A stretch of DNA of 64,000 bases from Cololabis saira (GCF_033807715.1 NC_084592.1:29438419-29502418); one strand, 5' to 3'. Shown: positions 12,105 through 24,111, numbered from the stretch's first letter. A program made the numbers and translations. The notes: generated from the letters alone by a model not told the origin.

Positions 12105-12604
12105 AGCCTGGATTATGGTTCTGCGTTAAATCCACGCAGAGTGTGCACCGCAGGTTGCGCCGCAATGAGCACCCCACGGCGCACACCACGCCGTACCTGA
12201 CGCGCACCTTCCAAAAATTATAACTACACGTCAAGAGGTCGCAGACCCAACGCAGACTGAGAGGGCTGTGATTGGTTCGCTTGGTAGCAACACATTTCCG
12301 GTTCCGGTTCGTGAAGCAGTAGTGAACTTTCAGCGCTCTTTTCTTCGTGTGTGTGTGATTTTTTTTGTTTTGTTTTTTTGCACAATAGTTGTCCTTATCT
12401 CTTTGATTCACTGTGACCGGAAAAGTCAGATAAACCATTCAGGAAAAGAACGCACCCCCTAGCGGTCGCAGGGGGTACTGCACCGCGGCGGAATGGAGTG
12501 ACGGAGAAGTCCGAAGGGTTCACGACGGCGTCACAACAGCGCACGACAGCGTCAGCAGCGGCGTGTGCTCTGCGTTGGTGTAGCGCAGAACCATAATCCA
12601 GGCT
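12105..12604. mobile_element. PIF/Harbinger-type MITE (500 bp)
   Basis: Terminal inverted repeats AGCCTGGATTATGGTTCTGC and its complement at the right end (12583-12604) are bounded by TAA at 12102-12104 and TAA at 12605-12607, the 3-bp TWA duplication typical of PIF/Harbinger. CpG-rich subterminal sequence forms further imperfect inverted repeats. No transposase, so non-autonomous. It lies inside the hAT-like element and is therefore the younger insertion. Confidence 0.85.
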
Positions 12605-13547
12605 TAACAATACCCCATCCCCAAGAGTTATCTCCATCAGGGGGAAACATTACCAAAGTTGACTCGTTTTCCCTATTTTTTTGGGAATTACTCCCTTTCT
12701 TCAACTCCCGATTTAGTTTCTTGATGGGAGAGAGCGCTGGTGGTCACACTCTTGCAGTGAATCATCATCCAACTGGTCAACAAACCACATTTCGTCAACA
12801 AAACATATGTGGCAAATAAGGCGTTACGCAATGCAAAACACACGTTGTTTATTTGAAAATGGATCAAGGGAAGAAACGGAAAACTGATATGGACTGTTCA
12901 GAATACAAATGAAAAAAGAATGAACATGGGTAAAAGAATAGTTTTAGCCTGCGCAGATTGTCTGTGCTACAGAGAGCAGGAGGTTAAGAATCATTTGTAC
13001 TAACCTACTTCAGTTCTGGTGTGGAGTGTTGGGTTTCGCTGAAAGTTTACGGTCTTCTTGCTCTGCATTAATCCATCTCTCATAGTGACACCAGCTCGTT
13101 CCATGTTTCGTGATTAGCTGCAGCCTGAACAGAGATTCCCCTGACGGCTCCAGATATTTGGCCTCTTGATAAGAAATCTGTTAGCTACTGGAGAAAGCTT
13201 GGCACCCGAGTTCTTCACACATATCAATGGAGTGTCCACAGGCAGCTCCCAACTATTCACTGATTATTCGCCTGATCAGCCTATGCAATAAATGCTCTGT
13301 ACAGGCAGTAGGCTACTCTTAAAATGACTGAAACGCGAGTAGAACCAATGCTGCAATAATTTAGCTCACCTTAACGGGGCCAAATGGTATTACTACGCCT
13401 GCAGGAAGGTCCCCATTCCTCGACATGTTATTTTAGGTAGCTCTCTTTTGTTGCTGTAGCAAATCGATGTGTAAAACATGGCATCAAAATGGATTTTATA
13501 TTTAGTGATTTGGTTGCCGTTTAAACATTTCAAAGAGGGAGGATCTG

Positions 13548-13615
13548 CCGGAGCCTACCTCAGCTCTCTTCAGGTGAAAGGCGGGGGTACACCCCGGACT
13601 GGTCGCAACACAAAA
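13548..13615 (+). repeat. Fragment of a widespread teleost interspersed repeat
   Basis: The order GGAGCCTACCTCAGCTCTC, GGTGAAAGGCGGGGGTACAC and GGACTGGTCGC follows a repeat present in most teleost genomes, seen more completely (opposite orientation) at 30110-30480. Confidence 0.6.
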
Positions 13616-14373
13616 AATAACTCTTCATCTTAAAATATCAGTTTCAATTTAATTTGAAGGAATGCCCGATTACTCTGAGGAAGTGTCACCCAAACCAAAG
13701 AAAGTAACTTTGAATTGATGCCATTTGCGACAGCCGTATATTGCTTCATCGCACAATGTCACACGTCAACAATGATGGCGCTAGCTCCCAGAGCTGCAGA
13801 TGATGTCATGACAGAGGTCACTAAAACACCCAAAGTGATGACGGAAGGAGAACGAGGGAGTAAACCAGGGAGTAAACCATGAGCAAGAGAATGCTCGGAA
13901 GGTGTCATAACATCAAATTGATCTCTTTACATTATTAGGCAAGCCTCAGAATTTAAAACTATAAAAGGTCCGTTCTGCCAGTTTAAGTATATATGCAGAG
14001 GCTAATTTTAAATCATTTGCGCTACTTCACCTGAATTCAGGTGGAGTTTGGGTGGTCTGCACGATGGCTGCCTCCTTCATCTGTTGCCATTTATTCTTGG
14101 GATTTTCATGTCCGTTTGATCTCAGTCTGTCACGCAGAGATTTCCCCGTTTTATTATTGAATTTCTATGACCATTCACTCCAGTAGTTTCCGAGGCACAT
14201 TTTTATTTTCTCTTTTTTACTAAATAATGTATGCGACTTCAAATGAAGTAAAGCATAATACTTCAGATAAGACATACTTGAGTAAAAGTAGAATTATTTA
14301 CTTTAAAGTACATGAACACACTCAAACTATTTGGTTATAATAACATGAGTAAAAGTAATTAGTTACATTTACC

Positions 14374-14377
<4 letters not shown>

Positions 14378-14413
<36 letters not shown>

Positions 14414-14440
14414 AGAGGGAGAGACGGAGAGAGTATAAAA
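14378..14440 (+). repeat. GA microsatellite ending in a TATAAAA word
   Basis: GA/GGGA tract at 14378-14433 followed directly by TATAAAA (14434-14440). The TATA match is noted, but no exon follows that I can recognise. Confidence 0.85.
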
Positions 14441-16861
14441 GACCCACACTGTGCTCCAGGCTCAGTCCCACCAGCTGGTGACGGCTACCCCACAGATATG
14501 CAGTACAAGAAAAAATACACAGCCTTTATAATTGGCCAGGAGCATTTCAAATGTCTGCAAAAATTGATTCGTCCAGGCTGCCCTCAGATAATTGCTCTGC
14601 TTTGAAACAACACTGATTCCACTCTTAGCCCTCTACCTCCTAGCAATCAAAGAGATCTCCGTTTTATTCATTTATTTTTGGGATAGAGGCAACTGTTGTC
14701 ACGCGGGGCAGGAGGTTGCCAGTAATTGACATGCTTGTGGCCACGGAGGCAAAAAAAAAGTGTCTAGCATCTCCAAGATTTTAAAATTGGGTTGAGAACA
14801 GTCACTCTTTGAATCAAGAAAATTGGAAGCCATGTGCATGGAAAAAGCCCTTTGAGGAAACAAAGGGGTTGTTGTTAAGGTCTGTCGTGGCTATAAAAGG
14901 ATTTGACCTCATGATATTGTGGCGGAAAAGCTGCAGTTGCATGTTAACAAATAAACCTTTTATTGCAGGTCACTTAAAAATCATTACATGGGTTTTTCAC
15001 AGCTAATAGGGTTCATGACACACATCTGCAACAGCAAACAGTAGCTTGTCACATTTACAGATAAACACACCAAGAGGTCCTCCAGGTCATCACAATATAT
15101 GTATAAAAAAAGAATAATTTTGCATACAGATTGATATGTCAGATATATTGCTTGTAATGACTGAAAAATTGGCTACCACACATGAATACTTATGTGTGCA
15201 ACTGATGACCTCAAACAACCACAAACACAGATGTTAACGGTAAAACTTGACAGGAAATGTCTTTATACACTCAAGTAGTTATTCTTGTCTTGATTTTAAG
15301 GTAATTGTGTCTAAATCAACTCGTACTGATGAGATTTGTTATTTTATTTTAGATCAATATCAAAACGTTTTGAGCAAATGCCAAGCAGGTTTTTTTTTTT
15401 ATCGTGGTTGCGTCAAAAGCTATATATTTGCTGAATCATGCCTCTTTAAAAGGTAGCGGTTCAATTTTGCCCCAAAAAAACTTAAGGGGCTCTTCACCTA
15501 CTCTGTCTTGCCACAAAGTTTCATTAAATTCAGCTTTTTTAGCTCATTTTCGCTGACAGGCGAGGCAATAAAAGGCACTTATAAAGTACCTTTGCTCCAG
15601 GTCTTGAACTGGCGGAGGACATATTTGGCACTTCAGCACTTAAATTCCCAATATCTAGAGGCTGTCTCCTAGGGTTTGACTAAATGCTGGTTTAAAAAAA
15701 AAAACATTCCTCTAGAGCCTAACGGAATTACGGTATGTGATTATTGTATGTATTAAAAACACTGTACCTGTAGCTTATTTAATTTTTTTTTTGTTATCCA
15801 ATGTGACTTTGTCAAAGACAATCTTCATAACATTTTTATCCACCTGAATTTTTAAGGAGGTTATAGCTGCCCTTCTACTGTCATCAGCAGCTGTAGTTTA
15901 CTCATTTGGAAAAGAAAGAGTAATGAACTAATTATGTTTGATGCATCAGCTATTTCTGTGAACTGTGTCATCAACACGGCAACAAAACAATTTTTTCTGA
16001 TTCTCGAGACATACTTCACCCACTGCATTATTCACCTTCAACAGTAGGTGTCACTAAAGAAAAAAAATTGCAACATTACGCTGCAGAAATGGCAGTTGAA
16101 GAAGTCATACAGGAAGTAAATCCTTCAAACAAAACTACAAAGGCCAGTGTTCAAACAGAATACTTTTGTGAGTCCTCTCAAACACTGGGTGGTGTACACA
16201 GCATATGTACATGAGCAGTGTGCAATTTGGTGCCGTCCCAATGTACAAGTGCTATTATGCTCTTGATTGAAACAACAACAGTAACCTTTCTTCTTTGGCA
16301 TCTTTAATCAAGTTAACCACCATGTTACTGCAAAGATTTCAATCTCCATTGATTGTAAATTCCAAACAAAACAAACACAATTTTCGTTGTTATGTATGTA
16401 ATCTTTCCCCTTTTTTATGAGATGTCAAAACTTTGTTATCATTGGTGCCAAGGACGGACTGCTTATCCTCTGTTCAATCAAAAACAGAGCAAACTAGTGT
16501 CTAACCACTTCAACTATGTCAACAAGATGGCGATCATTGAGGATGTGAAGTGTCCAGAGTTCCACACTCAACTTTTCCCTCTCTGGCTGCTATGGATGTA
16601 CTTGCAGTGCACTTTGAGAAGACAGAATTGTCAGTGTGAGTGCACTTATGCACTCAAAATAGTAATTGTTAGGTGTGCAAGTATGTCATTTGGAACGTGA
16701 CACTATCAATATAAGCAGAACAACTGACTTCGGTACATTCTGTTTGTGTGTGGATCAAGCCTTAAACTGAGCTTCAGGTTGTGAATAGAGATGATGAGTA
16801 AATGTGGTCAAGTGAACTCTGAAAAAGCTGCAGTGTTTAAGTTAGCTGAGTAAATTAATGT
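14441..16861. other. Gene-free stretch
   Basis: AT-rich, no recognisable coding exon, RNA gene or repeat with clear ends. Only short open frames without motifs, and small A/T runs. Confidence 0.6.
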
Positions 16862-17345
16862 CAATGTCAATTTTATTTATATAGCACATTTAAAAACGAC
16901 CAAGGTCGACCAAAGTGCTGTACAGCATACAATAACATGAAACAATACCCAAAGAAAATACAGTACAAAATGTAGAAACAATAAAATCACTAACATGCTA
17001 CAATGATCAATAAAATAGTGATAAAAGATAGAAGGTAGAAAATAAACAGACACATAAAGTGCACAATCACTTCTCACAAAATGTAGGCAACTATTTATCG
17101 TACACCAAAAGCCAAAGAAAATAAATACGTTTTCAAAGAAGACTTAAAAACCACTAGGGTCTGAGCAGATCTAATATTCAGTGGCAAACTATTCCACAGC
17201 TTAGGGCCGGCCACCGCAAAAGCTCGGTCACCTTTAGTTTTAAGCCTGGATTTAGGGACGTCCAAAAGCAACTGACTTGACGACCTTAGTGCTCTAAAGT
17301 TGCTTTGCAATAAATCCGGCAGAAATAAGACATCCAAGGACAAAT
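16862..17345 (-). mobile_element. L2/CR1-type LINE, C-terminus of ORF2 and 3' end
   Basis: Minus frame 17343-17095 encodes LRSSSQLLLDVPKSRLK and GDRAFAVAGPKLWNSLPL followed by FKSSLKTYLFSLAF. This is the conserved C-terminal tail of many fish L2/CR1-group reverse-transcriptase proteins (GxRAF..AP.LWN.LP..h). At the left, the TTTTATTTATATAGCAC word (16870-16886) is the usual 3' end of such copies. 5'-truncated, about 480 bp. Confidence 0.8.
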
Positions 17346-17359
17346 CAGAGAACCAACCG

Positions 17360-17405
17360 TGTTATTATTTCGCTTTGGATAAAACGTCTGCTAAATGACA
17401 GTTGT
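17360..17405 (+). repeat. Short teleost repeat end (CTTTGGATAAAACGTCTGCT)
   Basis: The words CTTTGGATAAAACGTCTGCT and AAATGA form a very common fish repeat terminus. Too short to place in a family. Confidence 0.5.
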
Positions 17406-19484
17406 AGTAGTGATTGGATTTTGTGTAACCTGTTTTACATGGTCCAAATTTATTTCAAAAAGCCATCTTTTCTATTTCTATTTCTGACCAAATCAAAGTT
17501 CGGGTTAGACAAATGTCATAGCTGCATTTTGAAAAGCTTTTCAAGAACGCATACCTAGGAGTATGCCAGCTTTCAAAATAATGTCAAGTTCATTAAAATT
17601 AAAAAGATTTCTGTTCTTTTTGATGGAGAGCAACATAGATTAAATAAATAAGTATAGCATGGGTCTACAATCATGACATGGGGAGAGAGGAAAGATGAGG
17701 CTAACAAGCTGAGTGGTGGCAAGGAAGCCCAAGGCTGCCTTTGTACTCTACTAATTTGGATTTCAAAGCAAGTCTCCTCTCAATGCTTCTAGCAGTCTTA
17801 TTTTGTCCTCTGAAACATTTGGGCAAACTGTACAGCTGCTGTTTCTAAAGCAACCTTGTTTCAAGTGAGTGCAATATGGAAATAGGGTGGGCTTTTTCAG
17901 TGACAGCACGAGAAGAAGCATTTGAACTTGGTTATATCAAATTACACATTTTAACTCACTGGCTAAACTCACCAACACCTTTAATCACTTAATTCCTTAC
18001 CAGATCCCCCCAAAAAAGAGTAATTGTAAAATTATCCAGCAGTTTAACTATTACTGGCCAATGCAGCACAGAAGAAAGAAAACTCTTATTTTTTGAGGGC
18101 ACTGGGACTTGCCCAGTGAAACACAGTCATGGATAATCATCACTGACTGTTTGGCTTATAGTCATGTGCCAGTGCAACTGTTCCAAATATAAACCCCATA
18201 GGTTATTTGCACAACCAGATTTTTCCAACAAATCCTTATTGTATTTTTACAAATCTGTCTAGCAGCTTTTGAAAGTATAATTGAAGTGAAAGAGTTGAAG
18301 GTTGAATGAGAGATGGTTTGACTTAATTTTGAAGATAATGTGTTATATTTCTAAGGTTTTATTAAAATGGATGTTCCATGCCTCTCCAACTTTTCTACAG
18401 TGTTATAATGATTAATATCCATCTTATACATGACTGGCAGCCCACAAAATAGAGTAGAAATGTGTTGCATAATTCCAAGCATAAGAGTTCTTATGCATGC
18501 AGTTTTCAGAGAGCATTTCTGGAGACTTAAAAAAAAATAATGTTGGCTCTATATGATGTCATAGTGAGCCTAATTTTCTTGCATGGTCTCATTGTCCAGG
18601 AAAATCGCATCCAGTAGTATTTTGCTTTTGCTTCCAAGTTGTCTCTAATGAAATGTGAAATGTGAGGGAAAGTTGGCCAACCATGGCTCAGGTAGAGGCA
18701 GTTTGTTTTCTCATCCCCTTGTTTTCCAGGTTAGTTCGCTCAACCTACCAGCCACTGTAGCATGTACATAAAACAAATGATAAAATAAACAATAACCAAG
18801 CATCTTCTGACAACTCTATAATTTATTTAGGATTGTATCCTGAGCTTGCTTGTTTCACCCGGAAATGTTTCTATGAGAACACAATAGGTTACCACAGCAA
18901 TGCAATAACACACTGTAAAAGACAAAACACCAGGAGCTGGTTCTTTGTCTATCTCTCTGTACAGATTCATGTATTACATACCACCAATTTAAAGATGTGT
19001 GAACTCAGCGACAAACAAGAAAGCAGAAACAACAAGAGAGCACACATTAAACAAATTTATGTTGTTTTTCTTTCAAAGGTATAATTGAAAATGTCTGACA
19101 ATAGTCAACTTTGTCCAGCTTCTCTCGTCATACACTAATCAGATGCTATAATCTGTTCAGTGTGGAATATAACAAGCAGTTTTATTGTTGGAACAAAACA
19201 ACTGAAGTTGGAAACCGTTAGAGTCATCCAAGTCCCACATCTCCATGTTCAGAAAACTGTCCTTGAAAGTCAGCGCTGAAGAAAAGGCACTGCAGTGATG
19301 ATATTGATGATACAGTCTGTAATGTTACACAGAATCGGGTAATGCAATAGCATGCAATCATTTTATTTATTCATTTATTTTTCATATTGTGTTTTATTAT
19401 GGTGTTTTTTAGCATGTTTCAATTAGTGTATGTGTGTATTTTAATTGTTACTGAAATGGTGTGCCCGGTGATGTATTGTTTTGT
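17406..19484. other. Gene-free stretch
   Basis: No exon, RNA gene or well-bounded repeat recognised. The longest open frame (18833-19084, +) has no family motif and irregular composition, so it is treated as chance. Confidence 0.6.
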
Positions 19485-19582
19485 CACAGTAGCTGTCAAG
19501 GAATTTGTGGCTCAGCTGTCGATTCCGAGACGAATTTCCCCAAGTGGGACAATAAAGTATATTGAATTGAATTGAATTGAAT
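19485..19582 (+). mobile_element. LINE 3' tail with (GAATT)n
   Basis: GAATTTCCCCAAGTGGGACA followed by ATAAAGTATATTGAATTGAATTGAATTG. The palindromic TTTCCC...GGGA, then ATAAAGT, then a short tandem tail, is the standard 3' terminus of fish Rex/CR1-like LINEs. Almost the whole body is missing or unrecognisable upstream. Confidence 0.65.
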
Positions 19583-20518
19583 GAGCATAGTATTAATTGA
19601 ACAGAGATATCTAGCTGTAATCTTTGTTACCGTTGGTTGTTGTATTGTCCTCTCTTTTTTATTGTGGTTTTGATTCGGACTCAAACATGTCAAAGGATTG
19701 GAAGTGTTGAGGCCATTTGTAGAAAAAATGTCTGAAATGCAGCATTAGATAATGTGTTTTATATGTTGAAAGTTTGTGCGTCTGACCCACAGCAGGAGTT
19801 ATGCATGTTCCTACACATTCCTGGAAGCGCTGCCAATCAGCAAACATCCAAGAATTCAGTCAAGCACAACATATTTGAGGTACAAAAAACAAACAAAAAT
19901 CAAACAAACAAACAAAAAACCCAAACAAAGAATAGGCTTTTGGAGCTACGAGTACAAAGATACTCCAGGTATACCAGAGAATTAAATTTGATGACTGAAA
20001 ATGAGTACAATATGGCCACTTTATATTTCTATTCTTCCATCTTAACTGCCTTTATTACCACTCTAACCATCACATTTTGACCCTCTAATGCCTGACATAC
20101 ACTGTATAAAATAATAAAACAGAAAAATCATTTTTTTATTATTTGAAGTATTTATTTTACTTTGAAAGTTAAATTGCTGTGTTTCTGAATAATTTTTGTA
20201 TCATTATGAACAGATTAGGTAATTGCATGTACTTTTTTATTTGCAGTTTTCTTTTTTAAATTCTGTTTATTGTATAAATCAATTTTTTGTCGGGATTATA
20301 GTTGTTGTAGAGACGTTTTAAGAGCTTCATGTATCAAATATGATACACCCTCCGTTATAGGCATAACTTAAAACCTTATTATTCCTCAAAACATACATTT
20401 CATCTTGTTTCTACACTTGGACACAAGTCATCTGGGTTGTATCAGACAGCATGAGCATATGCTATAAAGTAGCCTAAATGGTCGCTGAAATTAGATGACT
20501 TGTTAAATTAAGATGCTG
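19583..20518. other. Gene-free AT-rich stretch
   Basis: Contains an AAAC-rich run at 19881-19925 and T-rich segments; no gene recognised. Confidence 0.6.
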
Positions 20519-20659
20519 TGAGGAACCAGAGCGGCCTCCCCACGTACAAGGGGACAAGGCAAAACTGGAGCTCTGTGATGAGGTGTAAAAAGAACCTTGC
20601 AGAGCGTAGAATGCCAAAAAATAAGGCTTTTTATTCCAGGTAAAAAAGCACAAACATAC
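20519..20659 (-). mobile_element. LTR-like repeat, 3' part (split by the foldback element)
   Basis: Read on the minus strand together with 27125-27341, the flanks of the foldback element look like one solo LTR. It has a TGTGTGG start near 27341, a TTTAAAA core-promoter-like word near 27220, then (in this part) a GGAATAAAAAG polyadenylation-type signal near 20627-20637 and a CCTCACA end near 20519. No clean flanking duplication of the LTR itself was found, so the limits are approximate. Confidence 0.4.
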
Positions 20660-20667
20660 AGGCGGAA
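20660..20667. repeat. 8-bp target-site duplication, left copy (AGGCGGAA)
   Basis: AGGCGGAA directly precedes the terminal repeat CAACCTGATCTCAC; the identical 8-mer follows the other end at 27117-27124. Confidence 0.92.
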
Positions 20668-20729
20668 CAACCTGATCTCACAAAAATCCGTGAAATGCCC
20701 ACGACCTCTCACCACTATTTTCCGTGGTA

Positions 20730-21800
20730 CCAACACGGAAACTGGTAAAATTACGTGTGGGCACCACGGATATTGTACCATGCAAAGTCAATGGGATCCG
20801 TGGTCGTGATATATACACGGATTATGACATTATTATTATTTATATATTATTCTTTGTTATAGTGGCTAAATTATGCGTTTTTGTCGCGCAAGGTACGGTT
20901 TTTTCCTGTCAGTTTGTAAAAACACGTTTTTAACGCTGTTTTAGCAGTGTTTTAATGAGGTTTTAATCTGAGCACCACGGATATAGTACTATGCAAAGTC
21001 AATGGGGGCGTGGTCGTGATATATACACGAATTATGACATTATTATTATTTATATATTATTCTTTGTTATAGTGGCTAAATTATGCGTTTTTGTCGCGCA
21101 ACGTACTGTTTTTTAATGTCAGTTTGTAAAAGCCCGTTTTTAACGCTGTTTTAGCAGTGTTTTTATGAGGTTTTAATCTGACCACCACGGATATAGTAGC
21201 CTACTATGCAAAGCAACCTGATCTCACAAAAGTCTGGGAAATGCCCACGACCTATTTCCGTGGTACCAACACGGAAAGTGGTATAATTCCGTGTGACCAC
21301 CACGATATAGTACTATGCAAAGTCAATGGGATCCATGGTCGTGATATACACACGGATAATGCCCACGACCTATTTTCCGTGGTACCAACACGGAAAGTGC
21401 TATAATTCCGTGTGACCAACACGGATATAGTACTGTGCAAAGTCAATGGGATCCGTGGTCGTGATATATACACGTTTTTTGACATTATTATTATTTATAT
21501 ATTATTCTTTGTTAAAGTGGCTAAATTATGCGTTTTTGTTGCGCAAGGTACGGTTTTTTACTGTCAGTTTGTAAAAACATGTTTTTAACACTGTTTTAGC
21601 AGTGTTTTAATGAGGTTTTAATCTGACCACCACGGATATAGTACTATGCAAAGTCAATGGGAGGCGTGGTCGTGATATATACACGTTTTATGACATTATT
21701 ATTATTTATATATTATTCTTTGTTATAGTGGCTAAATTATGCGTTTTTGGCGCGCAAGGTACGGTTTTTACTGCCAGTTTGTAAAAACATGTTTTTAACG
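20730..21800 (+). repeat. 210-bp units in the left arm (4 copies)
   Basis: The complementary word AACGCTG (AACACTG in one) occurs at about 20932, 21142, 21587 and 21797. Spacing is 210, 445 and 210; the 445-bp gap holds the internal terminus copy. The same 445-bp spacing exists in the right arm (25140 to 25585), so that block predates the expansion. Confidence 0.85.
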
Positions 21801-21929
21801 CTGTTTTAAGAAGAGACAGGCGATATTTAAAGTTTCTCCCATTTCGTCAACCACAGGGGATTCCCTGGGCGTCCCCTCTACGTCATAGAGTGACGAGGGG
21901 GGATCCTGATCACGTGACGGATCCCCCCG

Positions 21930-21962
21930 AATAATAATGATAATGCTAATGATAATAGTAAT

Positions 21963-22015
<53 letters not shown>

Positions 22016-22110
22016 GAAGAAGAAGAAGAAGAAGAAGAAGAATGATAATAATAATAAGAATGATGATAATAATAATGATAATGATACTAATAATAATAAT
22101 AACAATGATG

Positions 22111-22184
<74 letters not shown>
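21930..22184. repeat. AAT/AAG compound microsatellite, left arm
   Basis: Long ATA/TAA run with an AAG block at 22016-22041. The mirrored tract in the right arm is 24582-24803. Length differs between arms as expected for replication slippage. Confidence 0.95.
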
Positions 22185-22185
<1 letters not shown>

Positions 22186-22651
22186 CAGAAATTCATTAAT
22201 TATTTATATTAATCATAATATTAATATTTATTATAATAATAAATACACCTGTAGCACAAACCAGTGTTTATAGCAAACATTCAGAGACATTATCAGACAA
22301 TGATTAATGACGCAACACAGTCTCACTCCGGAGGCATGTGCTTGTGCTCTTACAACGCCATATTAAAACAAATTATAAACCACATTAACACTTCATAAAA
22401 ACAAAGATCGAGGGATGAGGTCTGAAAGATCTGTTTTGAAACGTGGCTTAATACGTTACGCCACTGAACGCAACCCTTCCTGTCGCCGAGATAGGCAGCA
22501 GGACAAAACGTTAAAATAGCACTAATAAATGCATATATTGATCTTGTCCATCACATACATCTACTCACGATATAAATATACATTTTATGGTCACACTTTG
22601 TCTGTTGAAAAATGAGCGGATATATTATTTCGGAACCCTAATGTCAACATC

Positions 22652-22884
22652 TGTTATGAGATTCTGTTATAGTGGGAGGCCCCGCCCCCTCCGGTGTTGT
22701 CATGGTAACGTTTTGCCCCGACTGTTAAACAGGAAGTGCTGTACAGCTGATGTCTCGAACGTTAACCGTTGAACGTTAATTAAAGCAGAGACGTTCAATA
22801 AACTGTATAGCGTATCTTTGATTAAAGTACTGCTGAAGTGATAGAAACGCTCCATGTCTCCTCTCCATTTATTGAACACAAACA
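22652..22884 (+). mobile_element. Solo LTR (233 bp) inserted in the left arm
   Basis: Begins TGTTATGAG and ends ACACAAACA (TGTT...AACA), flanked by ACATC at 22647-22651 and 22885-22889, a 5-bp target duplication. Inside: a GC box (CCCCGCCCCC), an RFX/X-box-like palindrome (GTTGTCATGGTAAC, 22696-22709), an ETS-like CAGGAAGTG and an AATAAA signal (22796-22801). All are normal for an LTR acting as promoter and polyadenylation site. The corresponding site in the right arm is uninterrupted. No internal retroviral sequence is present. Family (gypsy/ERV) not determined. Confidence 0.78.
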
Positions 22885-22921
22885 ACATCTTAACCCTAAA
22901 CCGGAAGGAGGTTACCAGAAC

Positions 22922-23784
22922 TTTTGAACTTTTTTTAAAAACATTTTTTAAGATGTGTTTGCATAACTTAAACACACAGAAATGTATTAGCACTATGATA
23001 TATTATACATTTGATCATCCTTGATCATCCAGGATCATCCTGTCAGACTGGGGAAGCGGTTAAAGGGTCTCTAAATAGCCATGTTAAGTTAATGGGAAAA
23101 TTTCAAAAGGTGAAACAATCAGTATTTAAAGGGGAAAATAAACTCAGAACTGGTCCAAATTGAATAGTATGACTGTGTATAATACTATCATCGATATCTT
23201 AAAGAAATCTGGCCACAAAATACTCGTTAAAAGATTTTGACTGATTGTTTCCAGCTCAGCCCCTTAAATAGGTCTCTGAATATACAAGTCAAACATCCAT
23301 GATCTGTACCAACAAGAAAATCAAACTTTGTCGTAGGACAACAGTGAAGACATCGTTGGAAAGGTCTTAACCTCAGGAGCAACATATGTCAATATGAGAT
23401 TTGTGGGCAATTCCTGCTCCCCAGGTGTGCCCTTTGAACCTTGTACCTGTGACACTTTTGAAGGCCTATAATTCAACAACAAAATATGCTAGAGACATGG
23501 GGTCAACAGTTTTGGAAAGCTCTGCACCTCTACTATCATGCCCGACAGTAGTCCAATAGGGGGCGCCACTGAATAGGGTCAAAACCTATAAAAAACATGA
23601 TTTCACCCTCTTACCAATACAAAAGTCAAAATCAGACCGAACAGGCGTGCTTCCCACCCTTAAAAACATATAATAAGCTTGCAAAGTTCGTGATCACAGT
23701 TTTATATAAGCGCTAATTCATTGGAACTACAAAAGCTATGACGTAGCACAATGCTGTGTATTGTAACTTGGCGCAAATTGTAGT
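22922..23784. other. Non-coding core of the foldback element
   Basis: 862 bp between the arms. It has no long ORF and no recognisable protein motif. A triplicated GATCATCC word lies at 23012-23040. The phrase around 23500-23575 (AGCTCTGCACC ... GGGGGCGCCAC) resembles other fish interspersed repeats. Nothing here explains mobility. Confidence 0.6.
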
Positions 23785-24111
23785 TCTGTAACCTCTTCCG
23801 GTTTAGGGTTAAGATGTTGACATTAGGGTTCCGAAATAATATATCCGCTCATTTTTCAACAGACAAAGTGTGACCATAAAATGTATATTTATATCGTGAG
23901 TAGATGTATGTGATGGAAAAGATCAATATATGCATTTATTAGTGCTATTTTAACGTTTTGTCCTGCTGCCTATCTCGGCGACAGGAAGGGTTGCGTTCAG
24001 TGGCGTAACGTATTAAACAACGTTTCAAGACCTCATCCCTCGATCTTTGTTTCTATGAAGTGTTAATGTGGTTTATAATTTGTTTTAATATGGCGTTGTA
24101 AGAGCACAAGC

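Larger units (their letters stand above)
11869..14377. mobile_element. Probable degraded hAT-type DNA transposon (about 2.5 kb)
   Basis: The left end starts CAGAGCTGGAAAAAA and the right end, read on the minus strand, starts CAGTGGTAAATGTAAC. Both match the CAGNG start of hAT elements and both are followed by the ACTTTTACTCAAGTA-type subterminal repeats common in teleost hATs (11920-11975 and 14260-14300). Interior sequence has no long ORF; a short ATGGATCAAGGGAAGAAACG start near 12860 might be a transposase relic. The flanking 8-mers do not form a clean target-site duplication, so the two ends could belong to different copies. It contains a Harbinger-type MITE and, at 13548-13615, a piece of a widespread fish repeat. 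Confidence 0.5.
20668..22921 (+). repeat. Left arm of the foldback element
   Basis: Order from the outside: terminus; two 210-bp units (anchor words at 20932 and 21142); an internal second copy of the terminus starting CAACCTGATCTCACAAAAGT at 21214; two more units (21587, 21797); a unique CpG-containing block (21800-21930); an AAT/AAG microsatellite (21930-22184); and about 700 bp of unique arm sequence interrupted by a solo LTR. The arm ends near 22921, after the word CTAAACCGGAAGGAGG. Confidence 0.85.

Noticed and set aside
14434..14500. TATA-box promoter at 14434
   Set aside because: TATAAAA follows a GA microsatellite by chance composition, and no downstream exon is recognisable.
21795..22212. 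Long open frames of Ile/Leu/Phe or Arg in the foldback arms (also 24554-24938)
   Set aside because: They are translations of ATT/AAG microsatellites in several frames, not genes.
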